A DNA stretch of 64,000 nt, taken from the NCBI GenBank assembly GCA_002841545.1, contig PGZZ01000011.1, forward strand, positions 1 to 64,000, read 5' to 3'. This DNA is from Firmicutes bacterium HGW-Firmicutes-16. GTDB taxonomy: Bacteria; Bacillota; Clostridia; Oscillospirales; Oscillospiraceae. The notes below the pieces were generated by a model. It worked only from the letters and a program-made list of their open reading frames with translations. It made no database searches and was not told where the DNA came from. Each line of letters starts with the position of its first letter. The stretch's first letter is position 1. Of this stretch, positions 8,368 to 15,616 are shown one piece after another. The translations under genes were made by a program, and so were the position numbers.

Positions 8368-8396
8368 AAAGGCGAGGGATGAACCCTCGCCTTTTT
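8368..8396. terminator. Bidirectional terminator between the amide hydrolase and degV
   Basis: GGCGAGGG (8371-8378) pairs with CCCTCGCC (8384-8391) around a 5-base loop, with AAA before and CTTTTT after. It serves both convergent genes. Confidence 0.88.
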
Positions 8397-8403
8397 GTAT
8401 TTA

Positions 8404-9291
8404 TTATTTCACTCTCTCGTCGCCAAAGAAGAAGAGTGCTACCGTGCCGGGACCCGTATGGGCGCCGATTACCGTGCCGACGCTATTTATAAGCACCTTG
8501 CCATCAAGACGAGGGAAGCGGGCTTCGATAAGGTCTGCAACCGCTCGAGCATCCTCAAAACACGCGGAGTTGCTCATGTAGCACTTTCCACTGTAGCCCA
8601 GACCGTTTTCGGCGTGATGCTCCATGCGCTCGACCATTTCGCTGATAACCTTTTTCTTTGTGCGTATCTTCTCACGCGGGATTAATTCACCCGCGGTGTT
8701 CATGTTGAGGAGCGGGCATATCTTCAAAATCGTTCCGAACATCGCGGCTGCCTTCGATATGCGTCCGCCTCGGACATAGCTGGTGAGATCGGTGGAAAAG
8801 AACCAGTGGTGCAGGCGGAGCTTGTTTTTCTCGAGCCAGTTCTGAGCTTCCTCGAGAGAGGAGCCACTATCTCGCAGACGAAGGGCTTCGGTAACCAAAA
8901 GCCCGTAACCGCTGGACGCTCCCAGTGAGTCAACAATTACGACTTTGCGATCGGGAAATTTCTGGAGTATCGTTTCTCTTGCAACTATTGCTGAGTTGAT
9001 GGTGCCGGAAATGCCGCTTGAGAGCGTGATATGCAAAACATCGCTGCCGGATTCGAGCAGGGGAGTCCACATTTTCTCGTAATCCTCGGCGTTTACCTGA
9101 CTTGTCGTAGGCATCGCTCCGTCGGCTATCTTTTTATAAAAAGTTTCAAACGGCATCGACTGCCCGAGATCGTCCGGATATTCTTTCCCGTCGATTATGA
9201 AATGGAAGTTTGCAAACGGGATATCGTTATTTCGGAAGAATTCAAGCGGCAAATCGGCCGTGGAGCAGCAGGTTAAAGAAAACATTTTCAT
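8404..9291 (-). CDS. DegV family fatty-acid-binding protein
   Basis: Two-lobed protein family that binds a fatty acid; in Firmicutes the FakB members present exogenous fatty acid to FakA kinase. Seen here: N-terminal CCSTADLP (residues near 8-15), PTTSQVNAEDYEK, the ligand-binding loop ITLSSGISGTINSA and VIVDSLGASSGYGLL, and the C-terminal GTVIGAHTGPGTVALFF. I chose ATG 9291 (295 aa) over an in-frame TTG at 9306 because GAAAGG sits just upstream of the ATG. Whether it is a true FakB is inference, since no fakA is in the window. Confidence 0.9.
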   Translation of the reverse strand: MKMFSLTCCSTADLPLEFFRNNDIPFANFHFIIDGKEYPDDLGQSMPFETFYKKIADGAMPTTSQVNAEDYEKMWTPLLESGSDVLHITLSSGISGTINSAIVARETILQKFPDRKVVIVDSLGASSGYGLLVTEALRLRDSGSSLEEAQNWLEKNKLRLHHWFFSTDLTSYVRGGRISKAAAMFGTILKICPLLNMNTAGELIPREKIRTKKKVISEMVERMEHHAENGLGYSGKCYMSNSACFEDARAVADLIEARFPRLDGKVLINSVGTVIGAHTGPGTVALFFFGDERVK

Positions 9292-9343
9292 ATGTCTGCC
9301 TTTCAAGTGATATTAATAATTAGATTTAAAGTTATTTGAGATT

Positions 9344-9372
9344 ATTATACACCATATCCAAATCTTAGTCAA
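9344..9372 (-). promoter_or_regulatory. Promoter of the DegV gene
   Basis: Minus-strand TTGACT (9367-9372), 17-base spacer, TATAAT (9344-9349), about 50 bases before the start codon. Confidence 0.75.
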
Positions 9373-9449
9373 CAGTATATAAAGACCTAAATCATGTTTG
9401 TGGGATAAAAAACGAAACACAGATAATTGTAATAATATCAGCAAAGCAC

Positions 9450-9478
9450 TTGACATTTGAAAATGTACGTAGTATTAC
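9450..9478 (+). promoter_or_regulatory. Promoter of the AbrB-like/ABC exporter operon
   Basis: Perfect TTGACA (9450-9455), 17-base spacer, TATTAC (9473-9478). The -10 box lies inside a palindromic operator, which suggests that repressor binding blocks RNA polymerase. Confidence 0.65.
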
Positions 9479-9500
9479 TAGTATAACAAGTAATACTAGT
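9471..9500. promoter_or_regulatory. Palindromic operator overlapping the -10 box
   Basis: AGTATTACT (9471-9479) and its exact reverse complement AGTAATACT (9489-9497) are separated by 9 bases, so the arms are 18 bases apart centre to centre. TACTAGT also occurs twice (9477-9483 and 9494-9500). The site covers the -10 region, 36 bases before the gene for an AbrB-like regulator, so autorepression is the simplest reading. Confidence 0.6.
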
Positions 9501-9535
9501 GCAACAGATAAAACTTAGAATAGAGGTTTAAGCTT

Positions 9536-9832
9536 ATGAAAAAGGACGTTAAACCATTTATGGGAAGTGTTAAGGTCGGTCCGAAAGGGCAGATCGTTAT
9601 TCCCAAGGAAATCAGAGATATGTTCGGCATTGAGCCGGGGCAGTCGCTTGTCATTATGGCGCATCCGAAAAGAGGAATCGCCATCGAACGCCAAAACGTC
9701 CTGCTGGGGATAGCAGAAGCAATCTTTGCAGGTAAAGGCAGGGAGGTCTATCCTTATGAGGATCAGTCAAATCTTGGCGAATTTGCAAAGGTTATAAAAG
9801 AAAACGTCGAAAGCGAGGATGAGAAAAAATGA
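9536..9832 (+). CDS. AbrB/MazE/SpoVT-type transcriptional regulator
   Basis: 98 residues. The swapped-hairpin DNA-binding fold is plain at about 9-52: VKVGPKGQIVIPKEIRDMF followed by IEPGQSLVIM. The C-terminal half (KGREVYPYEDQ...) is acidic and probably helical. AGAGG at 9522-9526 precedes the ATG. Its stop overlaps the next gene (ATGA), making an operon with the ABC ATPase and permease. It most likely senses something linked to the exporter and binds the palindrome upstream of itself. It could also be read as an antitoxin, but no toxin gene follows. Confidence 0.85.
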   Translation: MKKDVKPFMGSVKVGPKGQIVIPKEIRDMFGIEPGQSLVIMAHPKRGIAIERQNVLLGIAEAIFAGKGREVYPYEDQSNLGEFAKVIKENVESEDEKK

Positions 9833-10560
9833 TTGCTATTGAAGCAACGGGTCTTACAAAAAAGTACAAAGATAAAATTGCCGTTGACGGGATTGATCTT
9901 TCAATCGAACAGGGTGAGCTGTTTGCGCTGCTCGGCGTGAACGGAGCCGGAAAATCTACGACTATCAAGCTGCTGTCATGTCTGACAAAGCCCACGGACG
10001 GCGATGCTGTTCTTCTCGGTGATAGTATCATAACCGCTCCACAGGCCGTTAAACAGAAAATCAATGTGTCTCCGCAGGAGACCGCCGTTGCGCCAAATCT
10101 CTCTGTACGGGAGAACCTAGAGCTGATTTACGGCATCTATGGGCACAATAGTGAACAGGCGAAGAAAAAGACAGCCGAAATAATTGAATCCTTCGGTATG
10201 GGAGAAATCGCGGAGCAGACGGCAAAGACCCTATCGGGCGGCTGGCAGAGGCGTCTAAGTATTGCGATGGCTCTTATTTCGGAGCCGCAGATATTGTTTC
10301 TGGACGAGCCGACGCTCGGTCTTGACGTTATCGCGAGACGTGAGCTTTGGAATATCATCAAGGAACTTAACGGCAAAATCACGATAATCCTTACGACCCA
10401 CTACATGGAGGAGGCGCAATCTCTGGCTGATAGAATTGGCATCATGTCCAAGGGCAAGCTCAAGGCTCTGGGTACTGCCAACGAGCTTATGAAAGAGGCA
10501 AAAACCGAGAGTTTCGAGGACGCGTTTCTGTATTTTGTCGGAAAGGAGGCGGTGCTATGA
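9829..10560 (+). CDS. ABC-2 type exporter, ATP-binding protein
   Basis: 243 residues of the DRI/CcmA-type ABC ATPases. Walker A GVNGAGKST (about 36-44), Q-loop near SPQETAV, signature LSGGWQRRLSIAMAL (about 129-143), Walker B ILFLDEPTLGLD (about 149-160) and H-switch TTHYMEEA are all intact. It powers the permease encoded by the next gene, with which it overlaps by 4 bases. Substrates of this class include antibiotics, peptides and lipids; here it is unknown. Confidence 0.92.
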   Translation: MIAIEATGLTKKYKDKIAVDGIDLSIEQGELFALLGVNGAGKSTTIKLLSCLTKPTDGDAVLLGDSIITAPQAVKQKINVSPQETAVAPNLSVRENLELIYGIYGHNSEQAKKKTAEIIESFGMGEIAEQTAKTLSGGWQRRLSIAMALISEPQILFLDEPTLGLDVIARRELWNIIKELNGKITIILTTHYMEEAQSLADRIGIMSKGKLKALGTANELMKEAKTESFEDAFLYFVGKEAVL

Positions 10561-11297
10561 GAACAAGAGCGTTTGCGCTGCGCAACTACAAAGAAATAAT
10601 TAGAGATAAGCTTAACATAGCCTTCGGGCTGGGCTTTCCAATCATAGTGCTCCTTCTGCTCTCACTTATTCAGTCCAATATTCCTGTCTCGCTTTTCGCT
10701 GTAGATAGACTGACGCCGGGTATTGCCGTGTTCGGGCTTTCGTTCGTTTCGCTTTTTTCGGGTATGCTCATTGCCAAAGACAGAGGCAGCTCATTTATGC
10801 TGCGCCTTTTCACATCACCGATGACCGCGTCAGACTTCATCCTCGGCTATACAATTCCGCTTCTCCCGCTCGCAATTGCTCAGATTGCGGTATGCTTTAT
10901 CGTGGCGTTGTTTCTGGGGCTCGAACCTAGCGTACATATTCTGATGACGATTCTGGTTTTGCTACCCGCCGCTGTGCTCTTCATTGCTATTGGGCTTCTC
11001 TGCGGCAGCATTTTCAACGATAAGCAGGTCGGCGGGGTCTGTGGCGCGCTCCTCACGAACCTTTCTGCATGGCTTTCCGGCACATGGTTCGATGTTGACC
11101 TTGTCGGCGGCGCCTTCAAGGCTATTGCAAACGCCCTGCCGTTTATCCACGCCGTAAATGCCGGACGAGCTGCACTTTCCGGAAATTACGGTGGTATTTT
11201 CCCTGAGCTCTGGTGGGTCATTGGCTATGCGGCGGCCCTCATCATTCTTGCAATAGTTGTATTTACGCATAAGATGAACAGTGACAGCGCAGCCTGA
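10557..11297 (+). CDS. ABC-2 type exporter permease
   Basis: 246 residues with six predicted membrane helices: about 22-42, 55-72, 98-125, 133-150, 160-180 and 222-242. The N-terminal amphipathic stretch FALRNYKEIIRDKLN and the last-third PFIHAVNAGRAALSG are typical of ABC2_membrane permeases. ATG overlaps the stop of the ATPase gene. It forms a dimeric exporter with that ATPase in the cytoplasmic membrane. Downstream is a new promoter, so the operon ends here. Confidence 0.9.
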   Translation: MRTRAFALRNYKEIIRDKLNIAFGLGFPIIVLLLLSLIQSNIPVSLFAVDRLTPGIAVFGLSFVSLFSGMLIAKDRGSSFMLRLFTSPMTASDFILGYTIPLLPLAIAQIAVCFIVALFLGLEPSVHILMTILVLLPAAVLFIAIGLLCGSIFNDKQVGGVCGALLTNLSAWLSGTWFDVDLVGGAFKAIANALPFIHAVNAGRAALSGNYGGIFPELWWVIGYAAALIILAIVVFTHKMNSDSAA

Positions 11298-11303
11298 TAA
11301 AAC

Positions 11304-11332
11304 TGGACAAAGCCCGCGACTTGGGATAGAAT
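11304..11332 (+). promoter_or_regulatory. Promoter of the metallo-hydrolase gene
   Basis: TGGACA (11304-11309), 17-base spacer, TAGAAT (11327-11332), followed by AAGGAGA at 11366-11372 and the GTG start at 11383. Confidence 0.6.
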
Positions 11333-11382
11333 ACCTCTCTGTAAGTGCTTAGAGAAAAGAAAGCTAAGGAGATAGGGTAACC

Positions 11383-12291
11383 GTGCGGGAAAAAATATCG
11401 GACAAAATTACATTAATGCTGACGGAGCAGGGCTTTACCTACTGCAACTGGCTTTTCATCGACGACGATGTCAGGGCCGTGTTTGAAACAGGCATAGACG
11501 AAAACGGGCTTCAAGGCGTAGCGCCTGAGACGGTTGAGCTTGTCATTAACAGCCACCACCATGTCGATCATATGAGAGGCAACGGCCTCTTTTCGAACGC
11601 TCAAATTATGATACATGAGCTCGAAACCGAGATTATCAAGGACGAGCAGAAAAGCCGCCTCTGCAATTCTCTGGACCAGTGGATTGAGCTGATGCCTGGG
11701 TTAGACACTGCGAGTGCTAACCGCGAGCTCGGTCTTGAGCTGTCTCCGGCCTGCCCCTCTCCCTTCAACAGCGAGCGTACAGTGCTTCCCTTGAAGGACG
11801 GGCAAATTCTGGATTTCGGCACAGTCAAGGCAGAGGTTCTGCACACGCCGGGACACTCCGCAGGGCACTGCTGCTTCTGGTTTCCGGAAGAGGACTTCCT
11901 TTTCAGCTCTGATATTTGCCTCACCAAAGCCGGGCCTTGGTATGGCGAGCATTTGTCGGACCCCGCCGAGATGATGCGCTCGATAGACCGAATTATAGAT
12001 TTGAAGCCGTCACGCATGGTGTCAAGCCACATACATGAAGTTATCGAAGACCCAATCCCGTGCCTTTTGGAATTCAAACAACGCATTGAAAAGCGTGAGG
12101 AACGCATCTATCGATACCTTGTGCAGTCTCCCTCAGACATTCACGCTCTGGCAGAAGCAAAGCTAATCTATCGTGCGCATCCCACCAGTTTTGTGGTGTT
12201 CTGGGAAAAGCTGATGCTGCTCAAGCACATTGAGCGCCTTGAGGAGCAGGGGCGCGTCAAGCGGTCGGACGGTATTTACTACGGAATTTGA
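11383..12291 (+). CDS. Metallo-beta-lactamase fold hydrolase
   Basis: 302 residues; the start is GTG with AAGGAGA ten bases upstream. The metal motif HxHxDH is seen as SHHHVDHMRG (H58, H60, D62, H63). Further ligands are in HTPGHSAGHCCFW, in SSDI and in the SSHIHEV region. A C-terminal helical and winged-helix-like part (about 225-302) resembles the LACTB2-like C-terminal domain. The substrate is unknown; the family includes glyoxalase II, lactonases and RNases. It stands alone between its own promoter and terminator. Confidence 0.85.
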   Translation: MREKISDKITLMLTEQGFTYCNWLFIDDDVRAVFETGIDENGLQGVAPETVELVINSHHHVDHMRGNGLFSNAQIMIHELETEIIKDEQKSRLCNSLDQWIELMPGLDTASANRELGLELSPACPSPFNSERTVLPLKDGQILDFGTVKAEVLHTPGHSAGHCCFWFPEEDFLFSSDICLTKAGPWYGEHLSDPAEMMRSIDRIIDLKPSRMVSSHIHEVIEDPIPCLLEFKQRIEKREERIYRYLVQSPSDIHALAEAKLIYRAHPTSFVVFWEKLMLLKHIERLEEQGRVKRSDGIYYGI

Positions 12292-12309
12292 TTAAAAATG
12301 CACATAAGA

Positions 12310-12347
12310 AGAACCGGCAGCCGGTTAACTCCGGCTGCCGGTTTGTT
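12310..12347. terminator. Bidirectional terminator after the metallo-hydrolase
   Basis: Perfect 13-bp stem: AACCGGCAGCCGG (12312-12324) against CCGGCTGCCGGTT (12331-12343), loop TTAACT, then TTTGTTT. It also ends the convergent HAD gene. Confidence 0.9.
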
Positions 12348-12364
12348 TGAAATATAAGGTATAA

Positions 12365-13021
12365 TTAGTTGTTTAAAAGTAAGCCAGTAAGCTCGTCAAT
12401 GTCCGCCGCAATTGCAATAACGCCAGCCTCCTCGAGCTCCTCGCGTTCACCGTAGCCGTAAAGCACTCCGATGCAGTCCAGCCCGTTTACCTTCGCGCCG
12501 ATGCAGTCGTGTGCGCGGTCACCGACCATTATGACCTGTGATTTGTCTGTAATTCCGCAGGTTTCGAGAGCGTAGGCGATGACCGCTTCCTTTTTCGTTC
12601 TTGTATCGTCAAAGGTGCTGCCGGCGATATAAAGAAACAACTTATCAATGCCGTATCTCTTTAAAATCGTCCTCGCAAGAGGCTCGGGCTTTGCCGTTGC
12701 AACGACGCAGATGTAGCCCGCGTCTGTGAGTTTTTGGAGCAGTTCGGCAATACCCGCGTATATATGGTTTTCATCGATGCCCTTTGACTGATAGTATTCG
12801 CGGAAGAAGATCACCGCCTCATCGGTTTTCTCATCCGAATAGCCAAAGTATTTCTCAAAAGATTCAGCTAGGGGAGGGCCGACAAATTTTCTGAGAATTT
12901 CATTGCCCGGCACAGGTGTTCCCATGTGCTCCAGCGCATAGGACACGGAGTTAATAATGCCTTCACCGGAGTCGCTTATAGTTCCGTCCAAATCCCAAAA
13001 GATGTATTTATATTTTTTCAT
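12365..13021 (-). CDS. HAD-superfamily phosphatase (phosphoglycolate phosphatase-like)
   Basis: 218 residues. Motif I DLDGT has nucleophile D10 and acid D12 (WDLDGTISDSG). Motif II is VVATAKPE, motif III the Lys of TKKE, and motif IV MVGDRAHD. An alpha-helical cap (about 17-85) places it with Gph/PpaX/PgmB-type enzymes. Start is ATG with AAAGGAGA seven bases upstream. The alpha/beta hydrolase gene ends 12 bases before it, so both share a transcript. The physiological substrate cannot be told from sequence. Confidence 0.88.
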   Translation of the reverse strand: MKKYKYIFWDLDGTISDSGEGIINSVSYALEHMGTPVPGNEILRKFVGPPLAESFEKYFGYSDEKTDEAVIFFREYYQSKGIDENHIYAGIAELLQKLTDAGYICVVATAKPEPLARTILKRYGIDKLFLYIAGSTFDDTRTKKEAVIAYALETCGITDKSQVIMVGDRAHDCIGAKVNGLDCIGVLYGYGEREELEEAGVIAIAADIDELTGLLLNN

Positions 13022-13033
13022 GGTGTGTCTCCT

Positions 13034-13744
13034 TTAATCGGTACTAATCTGTTCGTGAAGCCATTTGCTGAAAAATAGAAGCTGCTCTTCAGTGTGAAAA
13101 TAGTGTTCCCCGCGCTCCATAATAGTCAGCGAAGAATTGAATTTTTCAGAAAATCCGGCTACAACATCAAGCTCACTCATGTCATCTTCTGAACCGTATA
13201 AAATTGCTGTCGGATTATCCCATTTTTCAATAGGATGCGATTTAACATACGAATAGTAATCCCAACTGAGGGTTTGACCAATCGGCGTCGAAATTTCCTT
13301 TTCAGCTTCTAGACTATCCTTACTGACACCAAAAGCTGCCATCATGTTCTCGATGATTCTCTGCATGTTCAGAATAGGCGAAAGAAAAAGACATTGCCTA
13401 AAAGAAAAATCTCTGTAAGTGAGCAGACTGAAATATGCTCCCATACTGCATGCAAATATACTTATGTCATTGCATAAATTCTGAGCATATCGGATTATTA
13501 TATGAAGATCGTGAACACAGTTCGAAACTGAGCAGACAAAAGACTCACTTTTACGGTCACCGTGTTCGGGCAAGTCAAAGCTTAAGACCTGATACCCGCG
13601 CGCCGTCACTTCCTCAGCAAGCATAGCGATAACGACATCCGCCTTATTCGACATATTGCCGTGAACAGCGAGGAACAATTTGTCGGATTTACCGCCCCAT
13701 AAAACAGACGGGATTCCCATAATTGAAAATTCTTGTTTAAGCAT
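13034..13744 (-). CDS. Alpha/beta hydrolase (BD-FAE/esterase-like)
   Basis: 236 residues from ATG 13744, which follows AAAGAGG; an in-frame TTG at 13768 is less likely. The oxyanion-site HG is seen in FLAVHGNM (about 24-31), the nucleophile elbow in ACSMG with S100, the acid in YGSEDDM and the final His in GEHYFHTEEQ. The elbow has Ala where the GxSxG motif usually has its first Gly. Probably a small-ester or thioester hydrolase in the cytoplasm. It may be read through from the tRNA-Leu upstream or from a weak promoter near 13772. Confidence 0.8.
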   Translation of the reverse strand: MLKQEFSIMGIPSVLWGGKSDKLFLAVHGNMSNKADVVIAMLAEEVTARGYQVLSFDLPEHGDRKSESFVCSVSNCVHDLHIIIRYAQNLCNDISIFACSMGAYFSLLTYRDFSFRQCLFLSPILNMQRIIENMMAAFGVSKDSLEAEKEISTPIGQTLSWDYYSYVKSHPIEKWDNPTAILYGSEDDMSELDVVAGFSEKFNSSLTIMERGEHYFHTEEQLLFFSKWLHEQISTD

Positions 13745-13792
13745 TGGTGCCTCTTTAGTGGTTAACAATTTAATAATACCATATAAACATTA

Positions 13793-13829
13793 AAGCAGCG
13801 TGACGACGAAATCGTCGTACGCTGCTTCT
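13793..13829. terminator. Hairpin behind tRNA-Leu
   Basis: AAGCAGCG.ACGACGA pairs with TCGTCGT.CGCTGCTT around an AA-rich loop. On the minus strand it is followed by TTTAATGTTT, a weak T tract; it may terminate tRNA-Leu or only attenuate into the hydrolase gene. Confidence 0.65.
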
Positions 13830-13830
13830 T

Positions 13831-13915
13831 TGGTGCGAGAGAGGAGACTTGAACTCCCACGTCGGTTGACACACGCCCCTCAAACGTGCCTGTCTACCTA
13901 TTCCAGCACTCTCGC
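13831..13915 (-). tRNA. tRNA-Leu (anticodon GAG)
   Basis: Class II tRNA with a long variable arm. The acceptor GCGAGAG pairs with CTCTCGC, discriminator A, encoded CCA at 13831-13833. The anticodon stem CACGT/GCGTG encloses TTGAGGG, so the anticodon is GAG, reading CUC and CUU. The T arm has GAGTTCAAGTCTC. Confidence 0.93.
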
Positions 13916-13960
13916 ATAAACGGTGGTGAGGGATGAGCCCTTTAAGCGGGCGCAAGGGTT

Positions 13961-13988
13961 ATTATAGCAGAATTGAGCGTTTTGTCAA
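13961..13988 (-). promoter_or_regulatory. Promoter of tRNA-Leu
   Basis: Minus-strand TTGACA (13983-13988), 16-base spacer, TATAAT (13961-13966): both boxes perfect, as expected for a strong stable-RNA promoter. Confidence 0.85.
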
Positions 13989-14004
13989 CAATAAAATCAA
14001 AAAT

Positions 14005-15222
14005 TCACGGCAGGTACGCGTCGTGCCTGCGGGAACCCAGTTTTTCGGTAGTAAAGGTGAAATAAATGATAAGAAGCGCGATAAGAGCAAAGGCGCCGTA
14101 CCGGAGCGGGAGCAGATAGGCGTTGTTGAAATATGAGTAATAGCACAAAAGAGATGCAAAGGACGCGAAAAGAGCCACAGGCGCATAGCTTATCCACAGA
14201 ACAGCGGGCAAAAGCGCGAGTACGTCGAGCATGTAGAAGTATCTGTCGTGCATATGAGGAAGCAAAAACGGGATGCCCGCAACGAATAGAAGAGTGATGC
14301 CCAGAATCGATTGATTGCCAAGACTTTCTCGTCTATACCAAGCCCAAATCAGTATTGAAAAGACGAAGAGGGCGGCGCAGGTCACGCCGAGCGCCGAAAG
14401 CGCCGCTACATTGACCTTGCCTGAGATAATTGAAAAAAAGGATGGGGAATTATAGGTTAGCCCTATTCCGATGGAGTCCGCCTGATTAAAGTATAAAAGG
14501 AGAGTATCAAAGAAAGGTCTGCCAAAGAGCACGGCGGGCAGAATCTCGGCTATATAAACTGCGGGAAAGATGAAAAAGTGCCGGAATTTAACCTTCTTTG
14601 CAAATAGCAGAACAAGGCAGACGGGCAGGATGAACACCGCCTGGAGCTTGAACCCGAAGGATAGAGCAAAAAAAGCGATCGAAAGCTTTGGTCTGTCCGA
14701 AAGAGCGAACCACAGGGCGAGAATTGCGAGCGATACATAAATACTGTCGCACTGACCCCACATCGCGCTGTTTATGATAACGGTTGGCAAAAGTAGTGTG
14801 ATGAGATAGGCAGAGAGCCTTTTCGGAGCGCTGCGGGTGAAGACTCCGGCAAGTTTCATCATGCCAAAGGCCAAAACTATATCAAAAAAAATTGAAAGTA
14901 GCTTAATCAGGTGCAGATCGCTCAGGGGGAGATAGGAAAACAGGGCAAGAAAATAAAGATAAGGTACATTATAGTTGCCGATGCTCTCAGAAAAACCTCT
15001 GAAGCCGCCGCTGATTCTGAAATATTCGACCCAATTGGCTAGAAATGAGTTGTAATCGCCGCTGCGGTAATCCATGAAGCTGCCTCGAAGGGCGAAGCAG
15101 AGTCCAAGGGCTATCACGGTTATAAATAGGTATTTGTTCTTTTTCAGCAGTCCCTCATACCAGGGTATCAGAAGTGAAACTATAAGTATAATCCCGAAAA
15201 TGAGCATGGTCTGGACTTCCAT
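14005..15222 (-). CDS. Multi-pass membrane glycosyltransferase (GT87/DUF2029-like)
   Basis: 405 residues from ATG 15222, preceded by TTGGAGG; an in-frame upstream start at 15252 lacks a site. About ten membrane helices. The first outer loop holds MDYRSGDYNSFLANWVEYF, the acidic-residue loop with an Asp pair common to polyprenyl-phosphate-dependent GT-C enzymes. The last third has PHMHDRYFYMLDVLALL, a motif seen in GT87 mannosyltransferase-like proteins. It probably adds a sugar to an envelope polymer or lipid on the outer face. Acceptor unknown. Lies divergently from rpoB. Confidence 0.78.
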   Translation of the reverse strand: MEVQTMLIFGIILIVSLLIPWYEGLLKKNKYLFITVIALGLCFALRGSFMDYRSGDYNSFLANWVEYFRISGGFRGFSESIGNYNVPYLYFLALFSYLPLSDLHLIKLLSIFFDIVLAFGMMKLAGVFTRSAPKRLSAYLITLLLPTVIINSAMWGQCDSIYVSLAILALWFALSDRPKLSIAFFALSFGFKLQAVFILPVCLVLLFAKKVKFRHFFIFPAVYIAEILPAVLFGRPFFDTLLLYFNQADSIGIGLTYNSPSFFSIISGKVNVAALSALGVTCAALFVFSILIWAWYRRESLGNQSILGITLLFVAGIPFLLPHMHDRYFYMLDVLALLPAVLWISYAPVALFASFASLLCYYSYFNNAYLLPLRYGAFALIALLIIYFTFTTEKLGSRRHDAYLP

Positions 15223-15616
15223 TGAAAAGCCTCCAAAAAAGCGTAACGACAAAGGTCACTGTCGAAGAATAATTGATGCATTCAAGTATACGCAAAAGCC
15301 GATGTCGAAACACAGAAGTATAGGCAGATACTGCCAAAGTGGCGCTCTGCAAAAAAATAGCGGCCAAGAATCTACATTCCCACCGCATCCTCAAATAATA
15401 CACAAAAATTCCATATAGGTGTTGACAAAATGTTGAAATCGATGATATAATAACGCACTGCGTATGCAAAGAAGGGGCAATGCCCCACTATCACCTTCTG
15501 TATACATTCTATCAGCATTTCTGAAAAATGCAATATTGTATTTTTATTTCTGACAACTTACCCGGGCGTATCAAGCGTGATGCACAAGAGAACTAGAAAG
15601 CAAGGAGTGATGGTCA
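15223..15616 (+). promoter_or_regulatory. rpoB upstream region with promoter at 15422-15451
   Basis: This 394-base gap has no gene. TTGACA (15422-15427), 18-base spacer, perfect TATAAT (15446-15451) drive rpoBC, leaving a leader of about 155 bases. The leader contains a small hairpin GGGGC..GCCCC at 15475-15487 and ends in AGCAAGGAGTGATGG before ATG 15617. I see no recognisable L10 leader or terminator. The part before 15420 should hold the promoter of the divergent glycosyltransferase, but none is clear. Confidence 0.7.

Noticed and set aside
9536-9832. Antitoxin of a toxin-antitoxin pair
   Set aside because: The fold fits an antitoxin, but the genes that follow are an ABC ATPase and permease, not a toxin.
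15452-15616. L10-type or other known regulatory leader of rpoB
   Set aside because: Only one small hairpin is present and no ribosomal protein gene follows.
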